A DNA stretch of 6,676 bases from Janthinobacterium lividum (lineage in GTDB: Bacteria; Pseudomonadota; Gammaproteobacteria; Burkholderiales; Burkholderiaceae_D), in assembly GCA_945864765.1 (NCBI GenBank), contig CAMBDR010000244.1:1-6676 (forward strand). Direction: 5' to 3'. This document shows positions 1 to 5,828 of the stretch, in pieces. A program made the translations under genes and the position numbers. Within the stretch, counting starts at the first letter, position 1. Each line of letters opens with the position of its first letter. The notes under the pieces are model-generated. The model worked only from the letters and a program-made list of their open reading frames with translations, was not told the origin of the DNA and did not search any database.

Positions 1-1421
1 GAATCAGCTTGCGGAGTGCGCTCCGCCTGCTGGCGGAAGGCGTTGACAAAGGCATTGTGTTCGCGCGCAAACAGGTTGTGGTAAAAGCTGATGCCGATGG
101 TCCAGTTGTCGGGGAAGGCGGTCGCTTCTTGGCCGGCCCATTGTGGTGCAATCGGGTCGCCGCCAGCAAAGATGGGTAAATAACCTTGCTGCTCACTGGC
201 ATGCTTGCCTTGGCCGGGCGTGAGTAATAATTTGGCCCGGTCTTGGGGGTCGCGCTTGACACGTTGGCGTGAGCGCTGGTCGTAGCCGTACATTTGCGAC
301 GCATCCCACCAGGCGGTGACGTTATTGGCCGTGGTTTTCCAGGCACGGCTTAATTGCGGCTTGCCATCGACGTTAAAAGTGGGTGGTGCATCGGTCTTGT
401 CAAACAAGCTTTTATCGATGCGGTCACCGGGGCGGCAGCCACTGGCGGCATCATTGCAACCCACCGCCATTTGCTCGGGCGCATTATGGCCTTCTTCCAG
501 ATGGCTGAACCAATCATGGGTCATGAATTGAATCCAATACGCAGCCAGTACATTGAAAAACGGCGCTTTTTGATAATCGCATTGGGCGCTGGCGGCATCA
601 CCCGGCAAACCCAGACCCTGGCGACATTGTTCGGGCGTGCTTTGGCTACGTGTGAACAATTTGCGGCTGATCAGTTGCGGGTCGGGTTGCAGCAGGCTCA
701 AGCGCTCGCCATGGCGGTTGCGGGTGAGTTCGGTTTTGCCCAGGTCGGGGAAGGTGGTCTCGAATTGCACATTGCGCGCAAACGGGGTTTTGCTGGAGCC
801 CATCAGCGGGTTGCGAATGTCGTTGCATATCCCGCTTAAATTGCGGTGGCGGATTAACTCGCCCTGGCATAATTGCTCACCCGCGCCACCCACGGCGGCA
901 TACTCGGGTGCGCCCGCTGGTATGCGCATCGCGGGCCAGGTTTTGAGGATGGAACCAGGGGTGCCATCTCGCCCTTGTACATAGTCTTGCCAAGTGCCGG
1001 CGTTATCAAATAAATTGAATTTGATCAGTTCTACCCGTTGGTATTCCAGATCAAGCAAGGCACCGTCAATGCCGCGCCCATTGCGCGATAAATGTCCACC
1101 TACTTCGGTGCTGCCCGGGGTGAGGCTGCTAAGGTCACCCGTGCCCCAGTAAAGGCTCCAATCGACATACGGGCCATGGGCCAGTGCCGCTTTGTCGCCA
1201 CCCCGGCAGCGCGCCATGTCGGGGCTGACCTGGCCTAAAAAGCGTTGATCACGCTCGTGCGCAATCGGGCGCAAACCGCCAGCCACGGTGCGGCTACAAT
1301 CGACCAGATCACCGAGAATTTCTTTGCCATCCAAATTGGCGCAAGAACTCAAAAGTGAAGTCGCCCCCAAGCTGGTGCTGGCTAGCAATATGAATCGGGC
1401 AAACTGTTTGAACTGTGGCAT
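1..1421 (-). CDS. Animal-type heme peroxidase family lipoprotein (3' part lies outside the window)
   Basis: An uninterrupted frame of 473 codons begins at ATG 1421-1419 and runs off the left edge without a stop. The start is fixed by AAGGAG 8 nt upstream. Residues 8-26 are hydrophobic and end in LSSC, a lipobox predicting lipidation at Cys27 and anchoring outside the cytoplasm. Family evidence is the set of superfamily landmarks in order: a distal block WIQFMTHD with Gln298 and His302 four residues apart, as in myeloperoxidase; DASQMYG at 373-379; and REHN at 453-456. The proximal heme-ligand His should lie in the missing part. Position 301, just before the distal His, is Thr, where mammalian peroxidases have the heme-esterifying Asp. 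The Arg-x-x-Glu-Met block of myeloperoxidase is not seen before REHN; instead there is GQE at 430-432, recalling cyclooxygenases. Eight further cysteines could form disulfides. Family membership is well supported. Whether it acts as a peroxidase, a fatty-acid dioxygenase or otherwise is open. It is downstream partner of the hydrolase gene. Confidence 0.88.
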   Translation of the reverse strand, partial: MPQFKQFARFILLASTSLGATSLLSSCANLDGKEILGDLVDCSRTVAGGLRPIAHERDQRFLGQVSPDMARCRGGDKAALAHGPYVDWSLYWGTGDLSSLTPGSTEVGGHLSRNGRGIDGALLDLEYQRVELIKFNLFDNAGTWQDYVQGRDGTPGSILKTWPAMRIPAGAPEYAAVGGAGEQLCQGELIRHRNLSGICNDIRNPLMGSSKTPFARNVQFETTFPDLGKTELTRNRHGERLSLLQPDPQLISRKLFTRSQSTPEQCRQGLGLPGDAASAQCDYQKAPFFNVLAAYWIQFMTHDWFSHLEEGHNAPEQMAVGCNDAASGCRPGDRIDKSLFDKTDAPPTFNVDGKPQLSRAWKTTANNVTAWWDASQMYGYDQRSRQRVKRDPQDRAKLLLTPGQGKHASEQQGYLPIFAGGDPIAPQWAGQEATAFPDNWTIGISFYHNLFAREHNAFVNAFRQQAERTPQAD

Positions 1422-1429
1422 AGGTATCG

Positions 1430-1435
1430 CTCCTT
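1430..1435 (-). promoter_or_regulatory. Ribosome binding site of the heme peroxidase gene
   Basis: The minus strand reads AAGGAG with an 8-nt spacer to ATG 1421-1419. It lies in the 36-nt gap after the hydrolase stop, so the peroxidase can be translated independently from a shared transcript. It decides the start of a gene whose other end is missing. Confidence 0.85.
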
Positions 1436-1457
1436 GGCGGGGTTAATTGGCGTTTAA

Positions 1458-2930
1458 TTAGCGTTTTTTGGCTTGTTCGGCTTTTTCCAAATGTCTTTGG
1501 TAGCCCTCGATCACGCTGGCAGGCTTGCCATTGGCTTGCGCCAGTGCAATGGCTTTTTTGAATTGGCTGATCGCGTCGCCGGCTTTGTAAGATTCCAGCA
1601 AGACCACGCCATAATTGTCACGCGCGCGGTCAGAATTGGGGTGGTTGTTGGCGTTGAGCATGGTTACCAATTCGGCCACTTGCGGCTGGCCGCGTTGATC
1701 CAAAAATTCAAACCCCACTTTATTGACTTCGGCTTCGCTTAAACGGCTCGATTTTATCGCTTCGGCCACCAATTGTTCGGCCTCTTTATTGCGCCGTGCT
1801 GCCAATAATTGGGCCGCTTTTTCGCAAGCCCCCACCAAATTGCCCTTCACTTGCTGTTGCCCCTGTTGTTTGGCTCGCTCAGTGGCATTGGCCATGACTT
1901 GCTCAATTGCACCAATCACCAAACCGGGTTGCTCCAGTTGAATATGGTGGCCGCTGGTGGAGGTGAGGATGTGCGCGCCGTTGGAAAACTGGCGGAAAAA
2001 TTGGCTATGCAATTCACGCCAAATCTCTTGCGCCCGGTTGGTGAGCATAAACATGTCCGGGTGGTCGTAGCGCTTGGTGGACGTGAGTAGCACGGTTGGG
2101 ACATCGGGCAAGGGCGTGGCTTGCGGCAGGCTGCCGGAATTGAGGATTTGCAGCGCGGTTTTCAGTTCACCCTGAAATTGCGCCGGAATATTGGCGCGCA
2201 GCAAGGCTTCATCTTGCGAGACTTTGGCGGCATCGATTTTTTTCAGTTCGATCCATTGCTTTTCATCGGAGGGATCAATCAACACCATGCCCAGCACATG
2301 ATTCTGGTGTTGCATCACATAATTGCGTACCAAAAATGCGCCATACGAATGCCCGACAAAAATATACGGCGGCGGCAGTTTGGCCGCTTCCATCATCTGG
2401 GTAAATTCTTCGGTGCTTTGATTGAGGCTGAGCGGCTCCGGGCGGCCATTCGATTTGCCATTGCCCGCGCGTGAATATAACACCACTTTGGCCGATTTGG
2501 CAATGGCAGGGGCGACTCTATCCCAAGTGCCAACATGGCCGGTGAGACCTGCTTCAAAAACCACCGTATAGGGGCCATTGCCTATGGTCACCAAATGCAG
2601 GCTGTTGGCACCGACCCGAACAAAGCTTTCTGCGCGCGGCAGCGCCGGCTCGGCGCTGTTGCCCGGCGGCGGTGCGGGTGTATAGCTTGGTTCGGCATAG
2701 CCGGGTGTTGGTGTCGGGGTGGGTGTACCAATGACTTTATCAATCATCGCATTGGCTTTTTCTTCCGCTTTTTTCTTGGCGGCATCAATTGCAATTTGCT
2801 TGGCGGCATCGGTAAGGGAGCCGCTGGAGGGAAGGCCGATATCGATCGGTGCGGCAAGGGTATTGAGATGCAATCCCAGGCATAGGCACAGGCAACTGCT
2901 TGCCAGTTGGAAAAGGTGCGAAGATTTCAC
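1458..2930 (-). CDS. Exported alpha/beta-hydrolase with Pro/Thr linker and TPR-like C-terminal region
   Basis: This is a 490-aa protein with a GTG start (2930-2928) chosen because AGGAG sits 9 nt upstream. Residues 1-26 form a signal peptide (Lys2, then a Leu/Cys-rich core, with likely cleavage after LNTLA). Residues 38-66 are Ala/Lys/Glu-rich and predicted helical. Residues 69-100 are a Pro/Thr-rich linker with four TP repeats. The hydrolase fold follows at about 103-350: the nucleophile elbow is GHSYG with Ser195, the likely acid is Asp219 in MVLIDP after strand 6, and the likely base is His328 in SGHHIQLEQP. Residues about 365-485 are Ala-rich helices resembling tetratricopeptide repeats, clearest at 436-466. 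The complete triad suggests an active periplasmic or secreted esterase, lipase or amidase; the substrate cannot be read from sequence. It is first in a two-gene leftward unit with the peroxidase lipoprotein 36 nt downstream, and divergent from glcD. The hydrolase assignment is firm; the repeat domain is a reading of helical pattern. Confidence 0.9.
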   Translation of the reverse strand: MKSSHLFQLASSCLCLCLGLHLNTLAAPIDIGLPSSGSLTDAAKQIAIDAAKKKAEEKANAMIDKVIGTPTPTPTPGYAEPSYTPAPPPGNSAEPALPRAESFVRVGANSLHLVTIGNGPYTVVFEAGLTGHVGTWDRVAPAIAKSAKVVLYSRAGNGKSNGRPEPLSLNQSTEEFTQMMEAAKLPPPYIFVGHSYGAFLVRNYVMQHQNHVLGMVLIDPSDEKQWIELKKIDAAKVSQDEALLRANIPAQFQGELKTALQILNSGSLPQATPLPDVPTVLLTSTKRYDHPDMFMLTNRAQEIWRELHSQFFRQFSNGAHILTSTSGHHIQLEQPGLVIGAIEQVMANATERAKQQGQQQVKGNLVGACEKAAQLLAARRNKEAEQLVAEAIKSSRLSEAEVNKVGFEFLDQRGQPQVAELVTMLNANNHPNSDRARDNYGVVLLESYKAGDAISQFKKAIALAQANGKPASVIEGYQRHLEKAEQAKKR

Positions 2931-2939
2931 TTTGAAACA

Positions 2940-2944
2940 CTCCT
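2940..2944 (-). promoter_or_regulatory. Ribosome binding site of the hydrolase gene
   Basis: The minus strand reads AGGAG followed by a 9-nt spacer to GTG 2930-2928. It supports the GTG as the true start and gives a methionine-lysine signal peptide N-terminus immediately after it. Confidence 0.8.
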
Positions 2945-2980
2945 GGTGGATGGATTAAGCTGATGCCAAGAAACAATCTG

Positions 2981-3025
2981 ATTTTGCCGATGATGCTAAT
3001 TTTGCTAATTTTACTGATCTTGCCG
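2981..3025. repeat. Imperfect 9-bp tandem repeat, five units
   Basis: Consecutive 9-mers read ATTTTGCCG, ATGATGCTA, ATTTTGCTA, ATTTTACTG and ATCTTGCCG, with a sixth decayed unit starting ATCCTGAG. Units 1 and 5 differ at one base and units 3 and 4 at two. The array is non-coding, lies between the two divergent genes, and overlaps the weak candidate promoter elements. Confidence 0.75.
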
Positions 3026-3064
3026 ATCCTGAGTGTAAATGATACGCCAGAATCCCCCAAAACC

Positions 3065-3082
3065 AGTGTAATTGGTTACACT
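3065..3082. promoter_or_regulatory. Candidate operator: perfect 7-bp inverted repeat with 4-bp spacer
   Basis: The sequence AGTGTAA-TTGG-TTACACT is a perfect 7+7 dyad in the divergent region. The left arm is repeated at 3032-3038, 33 bp upstream, about three helical turns away, and followed by a degraded partner (TACGC). This is the arrangement expected of a dimeric regulator with a strong and a weak site. A GntR-family protein such as GlcC or a relative is a plausible binder because such regulators commonly control glycolate and lactate operons, but the dyad does not match a consensus I can name with confidence. The stem is too short and has no T-run, so it is not a terminator. Confidence 0.5.
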
Positions 3083-3149
3083 CTGAGCTGGTTTGTGTCG
3101 CTTCGTTGATTTGTTTGTTGATTTTTTACCGGATACCTTTGCCTACACC

Positions 3150-4637
3150 ATGAATTCCGCACCCATTTTGCCGCCTTCGGCACAACGTCAGCACCAGCTT
3201 GTCAGCGCATTGCTGGCGGTATTGCCTGCAGGCAGCGTATTGTATCACCCGGAAGATACCACACCCTATGAATGCGATGGCTTGGCCGCGTATCGGCAAT
3301 TGCCGATGGTGGTGGTATTGCCGCACGACGAAGCACAAGTGATGGCGGTGCTAAAAGTGTGTCATGAGCTGGCTTGCCCGATTGTGCCGCGCGGGGCAGG
3401 TACGGGTTTATCCGGTGGGGCGCAACCGCTGGCGGATGGCGTGGTACTCTCGACCGCGCGCCTGAACCGGATTTTACAGATCGACCCCTTGGCGCGTACC
3501 TGTCTGGTGCAACCGGGGGTGCGCAATTTGGCAGTGTCGGAGGCGGCCAGCGCCCATGGTTTGTACTATGCGCCCGACCCTTCGTCGCAAATTGCCTGCA
3601 CCATCGGCGGCAATGTGGCAGAAAACGCCGGTGGCGTGCATTGTTTGAAATATGGCTTGACGCTGCATAATGTGTTGCGGGTGCGCTGCATTACCAGTTC
3701 TGGCGAAGTATTGGAGCTGGGTAGTGCGGCACCGGACGCGCCGGGGCTGGACTTATTACCGCTGTTTATTGGCTCTGAAGGCATGCTGGGTATTGTCACC
3801 GAAGTATTGCTGAAATTGGTGCCCAAGCCGCAAACGGCGCGGGTGATTATGGCGTCCTTTACCAGCGTGGCGCAGGGTGCAAAGGCGGTGGCGCAAGTGA
3901 TTGGCGCAGGGATTATTCCGGCCGGGTTGGAAATGATGGATCAAACTTCGGTGCGTATGGTAGAACCCTTCGTGCGGGCTGGCTACGATACCGACGCCGC
4001 CGCGATTTTGTTGTGTGAATCCGATGGCACGCATCAGGAAGTCGAAGAAGAAATTGCGCGGATGCAAGCGGTGTTGCAGCAGGCGGGCGCGAGCGCACTG
4101 GCGGTGTCGCAATCGGAAGCGGAGCGTTTGCGCTTTTGGTCGGGGCGTAAAAACGCCTTTCCGGCAGCCGGGCGAATTTCTCCTGATTACTATTGCATGG
4201 ATGGCACCATCCCGCGCCAGCATTTGGCCAGGGTATTGCAGGGCATTGCGGATATGGAGAAAAAATACCAGTTGCGCTGCGCCAATGTGTTTCATGCGGG
4301 CGATGGCAATTTACATCCACTGATTTTATTTGATGCCAATGTGGCGGGTGAAATGGACAGGGCCGAAGCCTTTGGCAATGAGATTTTGGAATTATGCGTG
4401 GCCGTGGGTGGCACCATTACCGGTGAACACGGGGTGGGGGTGGAAAAAATCATGGCCATGTGCGTGCAGTTTTCTGAAGCGGAGTTGAGTACTTTTCTGG
4501 CACTGAAGGCGGCGTTTGATCCGGCGCGCTTGCTCAATCCCAATAAAGCAATTCCCACTTTGCAGCGCTGTGCCGAAGGCGGCAAAATGCATGTGCATGG
4601 CGGACGTTTGCCGTTTCAAGACTTGCCCCGGTTTTAA
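3150..4637 (+). CDS. glcD: Glycolate dehydrogenase (glycolate oxidase), FAD-linked subunit GlcD
   Basis: The protein is 495 aa from ATG 3150, close to the 499 aa of E. coli GlcD, and matches it along the whole length. With GlcE and GlcF it oxidises glycolate to glyoxylate at the inner face of the membrane and delivers electrons to the respiratory chain; related complexes also use D-lactate. It belongs to the vanillyl-alcohol-oxidase-type FAD flavoproteins. The FAD domain shows RGAGTGLSGGA at 81-91, DPSSQIACTIGGNVAENAGG at 143-162 and GSEGMLGI at 208-215. The C-terminal FAD-oxidase domain has GRKNAFPA at 332-339, DYYCMDGT at 346-353, NVFHAGDGNLHP at 379-390 and the active-site GEHGVG at 425-430. 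The C-terminus keeps the MHVHGG and LPF signature. The frame is open upstream to TTG 3093, adding 19 residues with no relatives that I recognise. Neither start has a good Shine-Dalgarno, and ATG 3150 is preferred by family length. It is first gene of glcDEF. Confidence 0.97.
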   Translation: MNSAPILPPSAQRQHQLVSALLAVLPAGSVLYHPEDTTPYECDGLAAYRQLPMVVVLPHDEAQVMAVLKVCHELACPIVPRGAGTGLSGGAQPLADGVVLSTARLNRILQIDPLARTCLVQPGVRNLAVSEAASAHGLYYAPDPSSQIACTIGGNVAENAGGVHCLKYGLTLHNVLRVRCITSSGEVLELGSAAPDAPGLDLLPLFIGSEGMLGIVTEVLLKLVPKPQTARVIMASFTSVAQGAKAVAQVIGAGIIPAGLEMMDQTSVRMVEPFVRAGYDTDAAAILLCESDGTHQEVEEEIARMQAVLQQAGASALAVSQSEAERLRFWSGRKNAFPAAGRISPDYYCMDGTIPRQHLARVLQGIADMEKKYQLRCANVFHAGDGNLHPLILFDANVAGEMDRAEAFGNEILELCVAVGGTITGEHGVGVEKIMAMCVQFSEAELSTFLALKAAFDPARLLNPNKAIPTLQRCAEGGKMHVHGGRLPFQDLPRF

Positions 4638-4693
4638 CCAAGGCAAAAAAGGCAAAAAGATGGCAAAGACAAAAAGGTAGACAGGGTAGAACT
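4638..4693 (+). repeat. Purine-rich low-complexity spacer between glcD and glcE
   Basis: The 56-bp gap is almost entirely A and G, with GGCAAAAA-type units repeated (AAGGCAAAAAAGGCAAAAAG, then TGGCAAAG and GACAAAAAGG). It has no hairpin and no T-run, so it is not a terminator and glcE should be co-transcribed with glcD. The end, AGGG at 4683-4686, lies 7 nt before the glcE ATG and is the best available ribosome binding site. Confidence 0.65.
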
Positions 4694-5827
4694 ATGCAAA
4701 CCATGGTAGAACAATGGCAGCAGCAAGTGTTAAGCGCGCTCAATGAGAAGCGCCCCCTTCGCTTGCGCGGTGGCGGCACCAAGGACTGGTACGGGCAAAG
4801 CCTGCAAGGCGAGGTGCTCGATACCCGGGCCTGGCGCGGTATTGTGGCGTATCAGCCCGAGGAACTGGTGGTGACCGCACGTTGTGGTACACCGTTAATG
4901 GAGCTGGAAGCGGCCTTGGCCGCGCAAGGCCAAATGCTGCCTTTTGAACCACCGCATTTTGCCTTGGCAGGCGTCAACCAAGCCACCGTAGGCGGCATGT
5001 TGGCGGCGGGTTTGGCCGGGCCGCGCCGTTTGGCTTGCGGCAGTGTGCGCGATTTTGTGCTGGGCGTGCAAGTGTTGGATGGCCGCGGCCAATGCCTCAA
5101 TTTTGGTGGCCAGGTGATGAAAAACGTGGCCGGTTACGATGTCTCGCGCACGATGGCGGGCGCGCTGGGCACGCTGGGCATGGTATTGCAAGTGTCGTTT
5201 AAAGTGTTGCCTTGCCCGGCGGCGGAATCGAGCTGTCGCTTTGGCATGACCCAGCAAGAGAGCGTGTTGGCGGTCAACCAATGGTTGGGGCAGGCTTTGC
5301 CGATTTCTGCCTCGTGTTGGCTGGACGGGCAATTAACGCTGCGTTTTTCCGGGGCGCGCGCGGCAGTTCAGGCGGCGCTGCAGGTATCCCATCGTGGCCG
5401 GGGCGGGAATCGGCTGGAATTGGATGAAGCCACCGCCTTTTGGCGCGCGCTACGTGAGCAGCAACTGCCATTTTTTGCCGACGCAGGGGGCCGCCACCGA
5501 CTGTGGCGCGTGGCAGTACCTGCATTGGCCCCGGCGCTCGATTTTGCCGGGCCGCAATTGATTGAATGGGGTGGGGCGCAACGCTGGTTGCTGGAGGAAG
5601 TGGGCAAGGATGACGCACAGCGCAGTTTGCACAATCGGTTCGCAACCAGCTTACGCGCCCAGGCTAGCGCCTTGGGCGGCCATGCCACCCTGTTTCGCGC
5701 CGCCGACAAAGGTCTGCCCGTATTTCAAGCGGTAGCGCCCGCTTTGGCTGCAATTCAAAGCAAAGTACAAGCATGTTTTGATCCGGCGCGCCTATTCAAT
5801 CCGGCGCGCATTGAATTTGGAGGGTGA
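4694..5827 (+). CDS. glcE: Glycolate dehydrogenase, FAD-binding subunit GlcE
   Basis: This 377-aa protein is somewhat longer than E. coli GlcE (350 aa) and resembles GlcD's FAD-binding half. GlcE is required with GlcD and GlcF for glycolate dehydrogenase activity in E. coli. Recognisable blocks are RLRGGGTKDW at 23-32, RGIVAYQPEELVVTARCGTP at 48-67, GQMLPFEPPHF at 79-89, GGMLAAGLAGPRR at 100-112, GSVRDFVLG at 116-124, FGGQVMKNVAGYDVSR at 137-152, LREQQLPFF at 253-261, LIEWGGAQRWL at 289-299, GGHATLF at 328-334 and FDPARLFNPARI at 362-373. The extra length sits in loops near 230-245 and 303-325. ATG 4694 has AGGG 7 nt upstream; an in-frame ATG at 4703 would remove three residues. The final glycine codons GGA GGG double as the glcF ribosome binding site, and the stop lies one base before the glcF start. 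Confidence 0.96.
   Translation: MQTMVEQWQQQVLSALNEKRPLRLRGGGTKDWYGQSLQGEVLDTRAWRGIVAYQPEELVVTARCGTPLMELEAALAAQGQMLPFEPPHFALAGVNQATVGGMLAAGLAGPRRLACGSVRDFVLGVQVLDGRGQCLNFGGQVMKNVAGYDVSRTMAGALGTLGMVLQVSFKVLPCPAAESSCRFGMTQQESVLAVNQWLGQALPISASCWLDGQLTLRFSGARAAVQAALQVSHRGRGGNRLELDEATAFWRALREQQLPFFADAGGRHRLWRVAVPALAPALDFAGPQLIEWGGAQRWLLEEVGKDDAQRSLHNRFATSLRAQASALGGHATLFRAADKGLPVFQAVAPALAAIQSKVQACFDPARLFNPARIEFGG
5819..5823 (+). promoter_or_regulatory. Ribosome binding site of glcF embedded in the glcE C-terminus
   Basis: GGAGG spans the last two glycine codons of glcE and lies 5 nt before GTG 5829. The glcE TGA occupies 5825-5827. The overlap points to translational coupling, which would keep GlcE and GlcF in proportion. 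It also decides the GTG start, since the nearby GTG at 5824 is in another frame. Confidence 0.85.
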
Positions 5828-5828
5828 A

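Larger units (their letters stand above)
2931..3149. promoter_or_regulatory. Divergent control region between the hydrolase-peroxidase unit and glcDEF
   Basis: This is the only sizeable non-coding stretch (219 bp) and must carry the promoters for both directions. It is more AT-rich than the flanking genes. It contains a 9-bp imperfect tandem repeat (2981-3025), three AGTGTAA heptamers (3032-3038, 3065-3071 and inverted at 3076-3082), and a direct repeat GTTGATTT at 3105-3112 and 3117-3124. No strong sigma-70 promoter stands out. The best rightward candidate is TTTACT (3010-3015), 18 bp, TGTAAA (3034-3039), a weak match that would place the AGTGTAA inverted repeat just downstream of the transcript start, a repressor-like position. 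Leftward, TTTACA (complement of 3034-3039) is a good -35, but the nearest good -10, TAAAAT, is 20 bp away. Promoter positions are therefore tentative. Confidence 0.6.

Noticed and set aside
354..839. A 161-codon rightward open frame opposite the peroxidase gene
   Set aside because: It lies wholly antisense to a frame with a strong ribosome binding site, lipobox and family motifs, and its translation shows no recognisable domain.
1436..1470. Possible terminator after the hydrolase gene, suggested by T-rich sequence
   Set aside because: The T-run is on the plus strand inside the hydrolase's last codons, and the gap has direct AATTAA repeats, not a GC-rich hairpin. Read-through into the peroxidase is expected.
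2121..2474. A 117-codon rightward frame opposite the hydrolase
   Set aside because: It is antisense to the catalytic core of the hydrolase and has no ribosome binding site or recognisable domain.
2785..3060. A leftward frame whose product has a GKI/SKI tripeptide repeat
   Set aside because: The peptide repeat is only the 9-bp tandem repeat read in frame. The frame starts at a TTG without a ribosome binding site and runs into the hydrolase gene in the wrong frame.
3065..3082. The inverted repeat as a transcription terminator
   Set aside because: The stem is 7 bp and AT-rich, has no following T-run, and lies between divergent genes where no transcript needs to end.
3756..4295. A 179-codon leftward open frame inside glcD
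   Set aside because: It is antisense to conserved GlcD sequence and its product is Arg/His/Gln-rich with no family signature, as expected of a shadow frame.
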